A stretch of 12,075 nt of DNA from Lachnospiraceae bacterium (GCA_017464045.1 JAFUEG010000297.1:1-12075); one strand, 5' to 3'. Positions 1 to 8,093 are shown, counted from the stretch's first letter. Program-made: numbers and translations. Notes: generated by a model from the letters alone, not told the origin.

Positions 1-1782
1 CCTCTTCATTATTTCAAATTCTTCATCAGTAAGCCTTCCCGGCTTGTTAAGTATGGTGTCGGAAACCTTTATCTTTCCTATATCATGAAGAGGTGCAGCA
101 TGCTCAACATCGGCTATAAACTCATCCGTAACCTGATCCTTATATATGCCATCCTCTTTCATCTTTTTCATAATAATTTTAGCATATGCCGCAGTTTTCT
201 TAACGTGATCTCCTGTACATTTATCCCTGCTCTCAACAAGATCGGCAAGAACCATAATAAGACCGTTCTGCATATTGGAGATAGTTTCGGTATGCTCCTG
301 GATATCTGCAACATACTGCATACTGTCCTCAGTTGTCTTGACTAAAGCATGATAAAGGTTCTCAATCTCATCACCTGTATGAATATCCAGTTCCTTAATC
401 CTGTCGACACTGCTCATGCGTGCCTCATCGCTGTTATACGCAAAGCCACTGGCACTGATTGCCATAGTATTTACAGGATATATAATATTAAACTCTGCAA
501 CCCAGAGACCTATGGTAAGTACAAATATAAAGAAGCCTAAGAATAAAGCTATCTGCTTTGCAAAAAAGCTGTGCTGGTCGTCTCTAAGCTGATCCATGGA
601 TATATCAACTGCTGCGTAGCATTGACATACTCCGTTACTGTCATATACCGGCTGATATATGGTAAGCAGCCATCCATAGGTTTCATCCGAGATAATCGGA
701 TCTATCTTTTCTCCGGCAAGAAGTGCAGGAAGATATTTCGAAAATGCATCGTCAAACTCAACTATATCTCCCGGTTCAGAACCGGCAAGTCCGTCCGTAT
801 CAAGGTCAAACACCACATGGCAACCATCCTCCATTATCTTATATACATACACGTATTGTATATCCGGAGAACTGTTTCTAACGTTATATAAACGTTCTTC
901 AATATCCAGATATCCTTCCGCTGCCTCGCCCTGTTCGATATACTCATCTACATGATCTGCATCTATGACACTTGCCGCAAGGTATGCAACACCCTCACCA
1001 AGCTTAACATGGTCATCGATGGTTGAATCCCTGTAAAGCATAAAGCTTATTATAGTGGATGCAGCTGCTATAAGAAAACATGCGCTCATAAGAAGAATCA
1101 ATATTTTCGTACGAACAGACATGGAACGACTCTCTGTATTTCTTGCAGCCTTTCTTGCCTCCTTGGAAAGCGGAGTCTGTTTCCAGCCATCAACCCACAT
1201 ACTATCTTTAACTTTTTGTGGAATGATAAACAGTACGATAAGAAGTACAATTACAGTAACCACTTTATCAGCAAGATCAATAAAGAAATCTGCCAAAAGC
1301 TGTGCCTGAAACATATTAAATGTACCGTTATTATAGAGATATTTTACAAAAGGAACAGATATCCCTTCTCCCGCAAAGCCATACAAAAACCAGGTAAGTA
1401 TAGCACTGACAATTCCACCTATAAGAGATATTACCAGAACATATAAGAGAGTACTCCAAATCTTTTTAAGATATCCCCTCTGAACAGAAAATGCAGTAAT
1501 AACCGCAATTAAGACATTTATAAATCCATAATATATAGATGCAGGGTCCGCTATAAGAGCCTTAATTACATTGGATAAAAGACCTACTGTAACTCCCGGC
1601 ACAAATCCTCCCAGACCGGCTACAAGAACCGTACCTACGGTATCCAAAAACAGCGGAAGCTCCAGCCACTCTGCAAGTGCCGCTCCTCCAAGATTAATTA
1701 AGATACCGCATACACATAAAACAAGCATCCAGATTATCCTGGAACGTCCATAGGATTTATCTCTTTTATTAATCGTCTCCAT
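1..1782 (-). CDS. Membrane sensor with C-terminal HD (probable HD-GYP) phosphohydrolase domain, 3' end outside window
   Basis: An uninterrupted frame of 594 codons runs from an ATG at 1782 off the left edge. GGAGG lies about 9 nt before the start. Residues 14-190 are a multi-helix membrane module containing LFLDTVGTVLVAGLGG and a later DPASIYYG, reminiscent of ECF-transporter S components or LytS-type membrane sensors. A further membrane helix at about 226-248 is followed by an extracytoplasmic sensor-like region (about 250-400, Cache-like by layout), another helix (about 410-430) and a HAMP-like linker. The C-terminus has SRDKCTGDH (residues 518-526) and HAAPLHDIGK (561-570), so metal ligands H526, H566 and D567 are in place. 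HD-GYP proteins usually hydrolyse cyclic di-GMP; the GYP motif itself would lie beyond the edge, so that activity is inferred. The gene is divergent from the ABC operon. The ligand is unknown. Confidence 0.85.
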   Translation of the reverse strand, partial: METINKRDKSYGRSRIIWMLVLCVCGILINLGGAALAEWLELPLFLDTVGTVLVAGLGGFVPGVTVGLLSNVIKALIADPASIYYGFINVLIAVITAFSVQRGYLKKIWSTLLYVLVISLIGGIVSAILTWFLYGFAGEGISVPFVKYLYNNGTFNMFQAQLLADFFIDLADKVVTVIVLLIVLFIIPQKVKDSMWVDGWKQTPLSKEARKAARNTESRSMSVRTKILILLMSACFLIAAASTIISFMLYRDSTIDDHVKLGEGVAYLAASVIDADHVDEYIEQGEAAEGYLDIEERLYNVRNSSPDIQYVYVYKIMEDGCHVVFDLDTDGLAGSEPGDIVEFDDAFSKYLPALLAGEKIDPIISDETYGWLLTIYQPVYDSNGVCQCYAAVDISMDQLRDDQHSFFAKQIALFLGFFIFVLTIGLWVAEFNIIYPVNTMAISASGFAYNSDEARMSSVDRIKELDIHTGDEIENLYHALVKTTEDSMQYVADIQEHTETISNMQNGLIMVLADLVESRDKCTGDHVKKTAAYAKIIMKKMKEDGIYKDQVTDEFIADVEHAAPLHDIGKIKVSDTILNKPGRLTDEEFEIMKR

Positions 1783-1832
1783 TATATATTTCCTCCTGAT
1801 AATCTATATAAATATGTATCAAATCCTAAAAA

Positions 1833-1848
1833 TGTGTCATATGTCACA
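1833..1848. promoter_or_regulatory. CRP/FNR-like near-palindrome in the receptor leader
   Basis: The 16-bp sequence TGTGTCATATGTCACA is symmetric except for one base pair, and resembles the CRP-family pattern TGTGA-N6-TCACA with a single mismatch in the left half. It lies about 18-33 nt downstream of the predicted start of the HD-receptor transcript and about 50 nt before its ATG. A regulator bound there would more likely repress than activate. No cognate regulator gene is visible here, so this is a sequence-pattern inference. Confidence 0.35.
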
Positions 1849-1872
1849 AATCGGCACAATACACCATTTATT

Positions 1873-1901
1873 ATTATCACACAATAAAATATTTCTTTCA
1901 A
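1873..1901 (-). promoter_or_regulatory. Predicted sigma-A promoter of the HD-domain receptor
   Basis: On the minus strand, TTGAAA (1901-1896) is followed by a 17-nt spacer and GATAAT (1878-1873), with an extended -10 TGT just before it. Transcription would start near 1866, leaving a leader of about 84 nt before the ATG at 1782. The A/T-only stretch just upstream (1903-1923) could act as an UP element. Confidence 0.6.
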
Positions 1902-1902
1902 G

Positions 1903-1923
1903 ATAAATATAAATATAAATATA
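1903..1923. repeat. Short tandem repeat of ATAAAT
   Basis: The hexamer ATAAAT occurs three times in tandem with a partial fourth copy. It sits directly upstream of the minus-strand -35 element of the HD-domain receptor. It may simply be AT-rich upstream promoter DNA. Confidence 0.5.
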
Positions 1924-1961
1924 ATTATAAACCGGACCATACAAAAAATTTTTCAGATACC

Positions 1962-1978
1962 CGAATACAGATTATTCG
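1962..1978. promoter_or_regulatory. Inverted repeat CGAATA-N5-TATTCG upstream of the ABC promoter
   Basis: Two perfect 6-bp arms are separated by CAGAT. The centre is about 61 nt upstream of the predicted start of the ABC operon transcript, a position typical of class I activator sites. Its regulator is unknown, and chance occurrence in AT-rich DNA cannot be excluded. Confidence 0.35.
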
Positions 1979-1995
1979 AACTGCTCTTTGAATAC

Positions 1996-2024
1996 TTGCG
2001 GATTATATAACCCTTTGATATAAT
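1996..2024 (+). promoter_or_regulatory. Predicted sigma-A promoter of the ABC transporter operon
   Basis: TTGCGG (1996-2001) is followed by a 17-nt spacer and a perfect TATAAT (2019-2024), preceded by TG for an extended -10. Predicted transcription start is near 2031, giving a leader of about 58 nt. The weak -35 with a strong extended -10 would suit activator control. Confidence 0.6.
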
Positions 2025-2088
2025 TTAAATCAGCTTTATCAGTATATTAACACATATATTGAACTTTTGATTTTTATGAGGAAAACAC

Positions 2089-2790
2089 ATGAGCTATGTA
2101 GAGTTTAAAAATGTAAAAAAAACATATAAAAGTGGTGAAATAGAAATCCATGCACTAAACGATGTAAGCTTTGAGATAGAAAAAGGTGAATTCTGTGTAA
2201 TAGTCGGTGCCTCCGGAGCCGGAAAAACAACCATCTTAAATATTCTCGGAGGTATGGATACTTTATCCTCCGGAACTGTATTTCTGGATGGTAACGAGAT
2301 ATCCTCATATGATAAAAAGCAACTTACTGCTTACAGAAGATATGATGTCGGCTTCGTATTTCAGTTTTATAATTTGGTACAAAACCTAACAGCATTGGAA
2401 AATGTTGAACTGGCAAATGAGATATGTAAAGAACCGCTGGATGCCAAGGAAGTATTAACCGATGTGGGACTTTTGGAAAGAATTAATAATTTTCCTGCAC
2501 AGCTCTCAGGCGGTGAGCAGCAGCGTGTAGCCATAGCAAGGGCACTTGCCAAAAATCCAAAGCTGCTTTTATGTGACGAACCTACCGGAGCACTTGATTA
2601 TGTAACCGGAAAGCAGGTACTTTCCATACTTCAGGACACATGTCGAAAACTTGGTAAAACAGTTATCGTAATCACTCACAATCAGGCTCTAACAGCCATG
2701 GCAAACCGTATTATAACTGTAAAAAGCGGTAAAGTCGCTGATATAAAAATCAATGAAGATATAAAAGATATCGCTAATATAGAATGGTAA
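2089..2790 (+). CDS. ABC transporter ATP-binding protein, MacB/LolD type
   Basis: This 233-residue protein is a complete ATPase of the family that powers FtsX-type permeases. Visible motifs are Walker [10 protein letters not shown] (residues 40-48), Q-loop Q92, signature LSGGE (139-143), Walker B LLLCDEP (159-165, catalytic E164), D-loop ALD (168-170) and switch H197. Length matches the family norm. GAGG sits 7 nt before the ATG. The permease follows after 62 nt with no terminator between, so the two should be one operon and one complex. Family members act as mechanotransmission, lipoprotein, antimicrobial-peptide or export systems rather than importers. The substrate cannot be told from sequence. 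The extension after about residue 215 is short and acidic. Confidence 0.93.
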   Translation: MSYVEFKNVKKTYKSGEIEIHALNDVSFEIEKGEFCVIVGASGAGKTTILNILGGMDTLSSGTVFLDGNEISSYDKKQLTAYRRYDVGFVFQFYNLVQNLTALENVELANEICKEPLDAKEVLTDVGLLERINNFPAQLSGGEQQRVAIARALAKNPKLLLCDEPTGALDYVTGKQVLSILQDTCRKLGKTVIVITHNQALTAMANRIITVKSGKVADIKINEDIKDIANIEW

Positions 2791-2852
2791 ATAACAAGCC
2801 ATTAAAAATACACATATAGCCTTATATAATAATCAAAAGCGGTAAACATCCT

Positions 2853-5489
2853 ATGAAATCAATGATGAAACGTACAACCTTAAGAGAAATCAAACAAAGC
2901 TTCGGGAGATTTTTTGCAATATTTGCAATTATCGCTCTTGGGGTTGGTTTTTTTGCGGGCTTAAAAAACACCACTCCAACCATGACTAAAACTGTAAACA
3001 GCTTTCTTATTGAAAACCAGCTTTATGATTACCGTCTGATATCAACCATAGGATGGAGCAGTGATGAGGTCAGTATATTTAAACAGCTCCCTGATGTAAG
3101 ATATGCTGAAGGCTCATACAGTTATGATATCATATACACTCATGAATCCAAACAGGAAATGATTTTAAAAACTCACAGCATAACTGAAAACATAAATGGT
3201 ATAACTTTGTCAAAAGGACGTATGCCGGAGAAAGAAAATGAATGTTTAGTTGATACACACATACGAGATATCCCGGAAATAGGCGATAAACTAATTGTTG
3301 CCGATGATAACCAAACCACTACTCTTGATGCACTAGCTTTTAAAGAACTAACAGTCGTAGGATATGTCAATTCATCATACTATATCAATATCGAACGGGG
3401 AACTACATCACTTGGCAATGGAAGTGTTGCAGGATTTGTATATGTTCTGCCTTCCGCCTTCAAAAATGATACTTATACAGAAATATTCATTAAATTTGAT
3501 CAGGACTATCCTATATATTCCAAAGAATATCAAAATTATATGAATAAGCAGTTTGAAACCTGGAATTATGCCGTAAAACTGGCTGCCGAGTGGCGCTATC
3601 TTAATATTGCATGGGATACATTAAATGCTGATGGATTTACCGTATTAAAAGGAACCCCCGAATACGTCGAAATCGAAAATCTCATAAATACTGTCGATCT
3701 TAATAACATAACTGAACTTATGAACTCCTCCGAGCTTATCCGTATAGCCAACATAATTGAAAAACTTGATTTGGCTAATCTTATCAATACTTATCAAAGC
3801 TCCGATTTTACTCAGGATTTTTCTTTGGAAACATTTATACTTGAAAGAAATACCAATGTAGGCTATGCCTGTTTTGAAAGTGATTCAAAGATAGTTGAAC
3901 AGATTGCCCATGTATTTCCTATTTTTTTCATTCTTGTAGCCGCTCTTGTCTGTATGACTACCATGAGCCGTATGGTTGAAGACCAGAGAACACAAATAGG
4001 TATATTTAAAGCCCTAGGTTATTCTTCGGGCAAGATAATGAGCAAATTCATGTTTTACTCTGGCAGTGCAGCCATACTTGGCTGTGTCTTTGGATACATA
4101 GTCGGAATTATTTTGTTTCCGAAGGTCATATGGACTGCCTACAGTCTTATGTATATACCTATACAAATAAAGTATGTATTTGACGCAAAGCTTGCACTTA
4201 TATCACTTTTAGTTGCGCTTCTTTGTTCCATCGGTACGACATGGTTTTCCTGTCATGTGGAATTATCCGAAACAGCAGCAAGCCTTATGCGTCCAAAGGC
4301 TCCAAAAGCCGGAAAAAGAATTTTTCTCGAATATATACCATTCATATGGAAAAAGCTTAAATTTTTATATAAAGTTTCCATCCGAAACATCTTTAGATAT
4401 AAAAGAAGGTTTTTTATGATGGTACTCGGAATAAGCGGCTGCACCGCTTTACTTCTCACAGGTCTTGGCCTGTACGATTCCATCGCAGGATTTGCAGATA
4501 TGCAATATAAGGAAATAGAAATATCCGATGCCGGTCTCGTATTTTTAAACGGAGACAAGGAAATAATCCCGTCTTCTCTTGAAGACAGATTAAAAAATAC
4601 AGCCGATGACTACCTTATACTCCATGAAGCATCCTGGGATTTGGTTACTGATAATACAGTCAAAGGAATCAACCTTCTCATACCATTTAGCTATGACACC
4701 ATAGATAAGTATATCAATTTCCACGATGAAAAAGGAAATCATCTTAACCCACCTGAAAATAATGAGGCTATAATAAGTAATGGCATAGCAAATCGACTCA
4801 ATATCCATGTCGGGGACGAAATAACCCTAAGAGATGAAAATATGAGGCAGCTTAAGCTTATCATCTCCGGCATATATGAAAATCATGTTTATAACTATAT
4901 CTTTACTACCAGGGATGCCATTGAAGATCAGACCGGCGAAATCATAAACAGTAATACACTTTATATAAACCTTCCTGATAATTCAGACATGTACAAGCTG
5001 TCTGCCGAGCTTATGAAGGATAAAAATGTTGCTAAGGTATCACTGTTTATAGACCTTCAAAACCGTGTCGCCAATATGATGAAGAGCCTTAATTATGTGG
5101 TTTACCTTGTAATCATATGTGCAGCATTTCTCGCATTTATAGTAATATACAATTTGACCAATATCAATATAACCGAACGTATAAGGGAAATTGCAACCAT
5201 CAAGGTCCTTGGTTTTTACAAAAATGAAACCTCCGCATATGTATTTCGCGAAAACATATTTTTAACCTCTATAGGAATACTGATAGGCCTGTTTTTAGGT
5301 GTCCTACTGCACCGCTTTGTAATGTCAAACATTGTAGTTGATATCGTATCTTTTAGGGTGCTTATAAAACCTATAAGCTTTTTACTTAGCATAATATTAA
5401 CCTTCGCATTTAATATGATTGTCAACTTATTTATGAATAAAAAGCTTGATAAAATAAATATGGCTGAATCACTAAAATCAGTAGAATAA
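2853..5489 (+). CDS. ABC transporter permease with two FtsX-like domains
   Basis: This 878-residue membrane protein is the partner of the ATPase at 2089-2790. A transmembrane helix at about 20-37 precedes a large extracytoplasmic region (about 40-345). A first FtsX-like module spans about 350-480, with the typical cytoplasmic loop RMVEDQRTQIGIFKALGY (373-390). A further helix at about 520-542 leads into a second extracytoplasmic region (about 545-740). A second FtsX-like module closes the protein (about 745-875), with ITERIREIATIKVLGF (772-787). Residues about 270-315 form a Leu/Ile/Asn-rich helical stretch where larger relatives carry a long coiled coil, a comparison from general knowledge. 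No clear Shine-Dalgarno precedes the ATG at 2853; Met4 or Met5 is possible, but neither has a better site. The family moves substrates out of or along the membrane; the substrate is unknown. Confidence 0.9.
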   Translation: MKSMMKRTTLREIKQSFGRFFAIFAIIALGVGFFAGLKNTTPTMTKTVNSFLIENQLYDYRLISTIGWSSDEVSIFKQLPDVRYAEGSYSYDIIYTHESKQEMILKTHSITENINGITLSKGRMPEKENECLVDTHIRDIPEIGDKLIVADDNQTTTLDALAFKELTVVGYVNSSYYINIERGTTSLGNGSVAGFVYVLPSAFKNDTYTEIFIKFDQDYPIYSKEYQNYMNKQFETWNYAVKLAAEWRYLNIAWDTLNADGFTVLKGTPEYVEIENLINTVDLNNITELMNSSELIRIANIIEKLDLANLINTYQSSDFTQDFSLETFILERNTNVGYACFESDSKIVEQIAHVFPIFFILVAALVCMTTMSRMVEDQRTQIGIFKALGYSSGKIMSKFMFYSGSAAILGCVFGYIVGIILFPKVIWTAYSLMYIPIQIKYVFDAKLALISLLVALLCSIGTTWFSCHVELSETAASLMRPKAPKAGKRIFLEYIPFIWKKLKFLYKVSIRNIFRYKRRFFMMVLGISGCTALLLTGLGLYDSIAGFADMQYKEIEISDAGLVFLNGDKEIIPSSLEDRLKNTADDYLILHEASWDLVTDNTVKGINLLIPFSYDTIDKYINFHDEKGNHLNPPENNEAIISNGIANRLNIHVGDEITLRDENMRQLKLIISGIYENHVYNYIFTTRDAIEDQTGEIINSNTLYINLPDNSDMYKLSAELMKDKNVAKVSLFIDLQNRVANMMKSLNYVVYLVIICAAFLAFIVIYNLTNINITERIREIATIKVLGFYKNETSAYVFRENIFLTSIGILIGLFLGVLLHRFVMSNIVVDIVSFRVLIKPISFLLSIILTFAFNMIVNLFMNKKLDKINMAESLKSVE

Positions 5490-5526
5490 AAAACACCCCT
5501 GATAAAATCAGAGGTGTTTTATCTTT
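5490..5526. terminator. Bidirectional terminator between ABC operon and ilvE
   Basis: A 14-bp stem with one mismatch (5490-5503 paired with 5507-5520) has a 3-nt loop. A-rich and T-rich ends on both sides allow termination in both directions. It begins one base after the permease stop codon and lies 13 bases beyond the end of ilvE. Confidence 0.85.
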
Positions 5527-5533
5527 ATATATC

Positions 5534-6556
5534 TTACTTAATAACCTTTATCCATCCCTCAGGTGCTTCGATTCGTCCCATCTGAATTCCTGTCAAGGTA
5601 TCATAAAGCTTCTTGGTGATAGGTCCCATCTCATCCATACCGCTTGGGAAGCAGATTTCATTTCCATGATCTACAATCTTTCCTACAGGAGAGATAACTG
5701 CTGCAGTACCGCAAAGTCCACACTCAGCAAAATCCTTAAGTTCATCGAAATAAACCTCTCTGTGTTCAACAGTAAGTCCAAGATACTTCTCTGCAACTAC
5801 CATAAGTGAACGACGTGTGATAGAAGGAAGAATACTGTTTGACTTTGGAGTTACGAACTTGCCGTCCTTAGTTATAAAGAGGAAGTTTGCTCCGCCTGTC
5901 TCTTCAACCTTTGTACGTGTTGCAGCATCAAGATACATATTTTCAGCAAAGCCCTGATTATGGGCATCAACTATTGCATGTAAGCTCATCGCATAGTTAA
6001 GACCCGCCTTGATATCACCGGTTCCGTGTGGAGCTGCTCTGTCGAAATCAGACACTCTAATAGTTATAGGCTTTGCACCACCCTTAAAGTAAGGACCAAC
6101 AGGTGTTACAAAGATACGGAACTGATACTCATCTGCCGGCTTAACACCTATAACAGGGTTGCTGCCGAACATATAAGGTCTTATATAAAGTGTTGCTCCC
6201 GAACCATATGGTGGAACATAATCAATATTAGCCTCTACAGTCTTAACAACTGCCTCTACAAACTTATCCTCAGGATAAGTAGGCATCTCAAGTCTTGTAC
6301 ATGAATCAACCATTCTCTTAGCGTTAAGGTCAGGTCTGAAGCATACAATATGTCCATCCTCTGTAGTGTAAGCCTTTAAACCCTCAAAACAGGTCTGTGC
6401 ATACTGAAGCACGCCTGCACACTCGCTTATGGTTACTGTAGCATCTTCTGTAATAACGCCATCATCCCATGCGCCATTCTTAAAGTTTGATACAAAACGC
6501 TTCTCAGTCTGGATATATCCAAAACCAAGGTTTGACCAATCAATATTCTTACTCAT
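5534..6556 (-). CDS. ilvE: Branched-chain amino acid aminotransferase
   Basis: The enzyme is a PLP-dependent, fold-type IV transaminase interconverting Leu, Ile and Val with their 2-oxo acids, using glutamate/2-oxoglutarate. I start it at the ATG at 6556 (340 residues, the usual length of this subclass), because GGGAG lies 9 nt upstream. The in-frame ATG at 6592 adds 12 residues, lacks a ribosome binding site and sits on the predicted transcription start. Counting from 6556, the Schiff-base lysine is K183 in GTGDIKAGLNYA. Also seen are YIRPYMFGS, the EETGGANFLF cofactor segment and SILPSITRRS, where a serine stands for the more common glycine. The gene has its own promoter, ridA lies upstream in the same direction, and a shared terminator follows. 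Confidence 0.95.
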   Translation of the reverse strand: MSKNIDWSNLGFGYIQTEKRFVSNFKNGAWDDGVITEDATVTISECAGVLQYAQTCFEGLKAYTTEDGHIVCFRPDLNAKRMVDSCTRLEMPTYPEDKFVEAVVKTVEANIDYVPPYGSGATLYIRPYMFGSNPVIGVKPADEYQFRIFVTPVGPYFKGGAKPITIRVSDFDRAAPHGTGDIKAGLNYAMSLHAIVDAHNQGFAENMYLDAATRTKVEETGGANFLFITKDGKFVTPKSNSILPSITRRSLMVVAEKYLGLTVEHREVYFDELKDFAECGLCGTAAVISPVGKIVDHGNEICFPSGMDEMGPITKKLYDTLTGIQMGRIEAPEGWIKVIK

Positions 6557-6598
6557 AGCTATCGTCTCCCTTTTTCTAATGTGATTAAACATATCCTT

Positions 6599-6626
6599 AT
6601 TGTACCACCAACTTGCAAATATTCAA
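6599..6626 (-). promoter_or_regulatory. Predicted ilvE promoter
   Basis: On the minus strand, TTGAAT (6626-6621) is followed by a 16-nt spacer and TACAAT (6604-6599), with TGG giving an extended -10. Transcription would start near 6592, a leader of about 36 nt, too short for a T-box or attenuator. An ACTTG/CAAGT dyad (6611-6628) overlaps the -35. Besides this promoter, the 158-nt gap 6557-6714 shows no convincing terminator after ridA, so read-through from ridA is possible. Confidence 0.55.
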
Positions 6627-6714
6627 GTAAAAAATACAAGTAAAGCCTTAAAATATAAGCAAATCTTAAAGTGTCATATTATCTGCCATACATTTTTAAG
6701 CATTGGTCAATAAA

Positions 6715-7095
6715 TTATTTTAAAAGTGCCACTGCCTCAATCTCTACAAGCACATCCTTAGGAAGTCTTGCAACCTCAACACAGGAGCGTGCAGGGAAGT
6801 TTTCCGTAAAGAACTCGGCATATACTTCGTTAATTGCTGCAAAATCATTCATATCCTTGATAAATACTGTAGTCTTAACTACGTTTTCAGCGCTTGAACC
6901 TGACTCAGAAAGAAGAGTAACAAGATTCTTAATTGCCTGTCTTGCCTGAGCCTTGACATCTCCGGTCTCAAGCTCTCCGGTTTCAGGGATGATAGGTATC
7001 ATACCTGAAGTAAATACCATCTTGTCCACCACAATAGCCTGTGAATAAGGTCCAATCGCAGCAGGTGCCTTAGGTGTAGAAATAATCTTTTTCAT
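6715..7095 (-). CDS. ridA: RidA family 2-iminobutanoate/2-iminopropanoate deaminase
   Basis: This 126-residue protein matches the full length of the Rid (YjgF/UK114) family, which form trimers that hydrolyse reactive enamines/imines to 2-oxo acids and ammonia. The family signature PARSCVEVARLPKDVLVEIEA (101-121) is present with catalytic Arg103 and Glu120. IGPYSQA (14-20) and FTSGMIP (28-34) complete the active-site cleft. The start has AGGAGGT 7 nt upstream. Its neighbour ilvE is a known beneficiary: in Salmonella, loss of RidA lowers IlvE activity through 2-aminoacrylate damage. This places ridA in amino acid metabolism here. Confidence 0.95.
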   Translation of the reverse strand: MKKIISTPKAPAAIGPYSQAIVVDKMVFTSGMIPIIPETGELETGDVKAQARQAIKNLVTLLSESGSSAENVVKTTVFIKDMNDFAAINEVYAEFFTENFPARSCVEVARLPKDVLVEIEAVALLK

Positions 7096-7156
7096 AACAT
7101 TTACCTCCTAAAATTTTAATAATTTTATTTTTAATCTAATAATATATTTAACGAAT

Positions 7157-7162
7157 ATTATA
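7157..7162 (-). promoter_or_regulatory. Possible -10 element for ridA
   Basis: A perfect TATAAT on the minus strand (7162-7157) lies in the 95-nt gap between cvfB and ridA, but no recognisable -35 is present at 16-18 nt. ridA may equally be read from the cvfB transcript, as no terminator is visible in this gap. Confidence 0.3.
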
Positions 7163-7190
7163 GTTTTCTCTGTCCTAAAATATAATCTGT

Positions 7191-8030
7191 CTACCCGATT
7201 ATATTGATAGTACTATCCGTAATCTCAATCTTTCCTTCCTTCAAAAGCTTTCCGACTGCTCTCTTAAAGGCATTTTTGCTAAGTCCGAATTCCTTTTTTA
7301 TAAGCTCCTTATCCGCCTTATCCGTAAACGGAAGAACTCCCTTATAGCTTTTTATTATATCATAAACCATATCTGCGTCTTCATTCATCTGAATGTATGC
7401 CGGTTCTCTAAGAATAAGGTCGGCCTTGCCATCCTCCCTTATCTTCTTGATTCTTCCGGTTACGCTTTCACCCACATATACCTTATTATATATTTCACTT
7501 TCATGTATAAGTCCAAGGTACATGTCATCAATAGCAACAAAAGCTCCCATACCCTTTTTATACTCATATACAGTGCCTGTAAATGTATCGCCGTCCTTAT
7601 ATCCCTCAATCTTTTTCAGGCTATCGTAAAGCTTCATGGAGACACACAGCCTGTCCGACTTATCTGCATACATTTTAACCAGATATTCCTTACCCTCTTC
7701 GACCTTTGCCGTCTGCTCCTTAAACGGAAGAAGAATATCCTTTTCAAGTCCCCAATCCATAAATGCACCGATTGAGGTTACGCTTTTCACTCTTAATTTC
7801 TTTATCTCACCCATGGTTATAAGAGGCTTGTTGGTAGTTGCGATAAGCCTGTCCTGTGAATCCCTGTAAATAAATACATTTATCACAGAGCCTGCCTTTA
7901 CGCCCTCTTCAACCTGCTTTCTCGGAAGCAGTACCGTATCCGCGGTTTTACTGTCATCCTCTCCAAGATAAACTCCAAAATCCTTGGATCTAATAACCTT
8001 TAAGGTATTCCATTTTCCGATTTCTATCAT
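7191..8030 (-). CDS. cvfB: CvfB-family S1 RNA-binding protein
   Basis: This 279-residue protein has the layout of the CvfB/YitL family: an N-terminal S1-like domain (about 4-62), a second S1-type domain (about 66-135, with SIGAFMDWGLEKDILLPF), a third (about 145-210, with GMGAFVAIDDMYLGLIHESE) and a C-terminal winged helix (about 218-279, with KKEFGLSKNAFKRAVGKLLK). In Staphylococcus aureus CvfB is an RNA-binding virulence regulator; in this organism the target RNAs are unknown. GGAGG sits 6 nt before the ATG. It lies 95 nt upstream of ridA in the same direction and may be cotranscribed. A perfect dyad (8060-8072) lies about 30 nt before the start. Confidence 0.88.
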   Translation of the reverse strand: MIEIGKWNTLKVIRSKDFGVYLGEDDSKTADTVLLPRKQVEEGVKAGSVINVFIYRDSQDRLIATTNKPLITMGEIKKLRVKSVTSIGAFMDWGLEKDILLPFKEQTAKVEEGKEYLVKMYADKSDRLCVSMKLYDSLKKIEGYKDGDTFTGTVYEYKKGMGAFVAIDDMYLGLIHESEIYNKVYVGESVTGRIKKIREDGKADLILREPAYIQMNEDADMVYDIIKSYKGVLPFTDKADKELIKKEFGLSKNAFKRAVGKLLKEGKIEITDSTINIIG

Positions 8031-8059
8031 ATCCGTCCTCCTTTTAAATGTATAACCTC

Positions 8060-8072
8060 ATACAATTTGTAT
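8060..8072. promoter_or_regulatory. 13-bp dyad before cvfB
   Basis: ATACAATTTGTAT is a perfect inverted repeat around a single central base, 30 nt upstream of the cvfB start codon. No convincing promoter hexamer pair was found around it. It could be an operator or chance. Confidence 0.25.
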
Positions 8073-8093
8073 ATTCCTCTCGGCAGCTCTGTG

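Larger units (their letters stand above)
1783..2088. other. Divergent intergenic regulatory region
   Basis: This 306-base AT-rich gap separates the HD-domain receptor (minus) from the ABC operon (plus). It holds one promoter for each direction, a short ATAAAT tandem repeat and two dyads, listed separately. I found no open reading frame with a ribosome binding site and no RNA gene in it. Confidence 0.7.

Noticed and set aside
85..1753. Several small plus-strand reading frames across the left end
   Set aside because: They are opposite-strand shadows of the 594-codon HD-domain receptor frame and lack ribosome binding sites.
6557..6592. Longer ilvE reading frame starting at 6592
   Set aside because: It lacks a ribosome binding site, coincides with the predicted transcription start, and the shorter protein has the normal family length.
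6680..6700. Third copy of the palindromic element (AAAAATGTATGG on the minus strand)
   Set aside because: Only about 10 bases resemble the left arm; there is no inner stem and no matching right arm.
6557..6714. Possible T-box or leader-peptide attenuator before ilvE
   Set aside because: The predicted leader is only about 36 nt and contains no T-box core motif, antiterminator or terminator hairpin.
7206..7217. Perfect 12-bp palindrome GATAGTACTATC
   Set aside because: It lies inside the cvfB coding region, has no T-rich tail or loop and is plausible by chance in AT-rich DNA.
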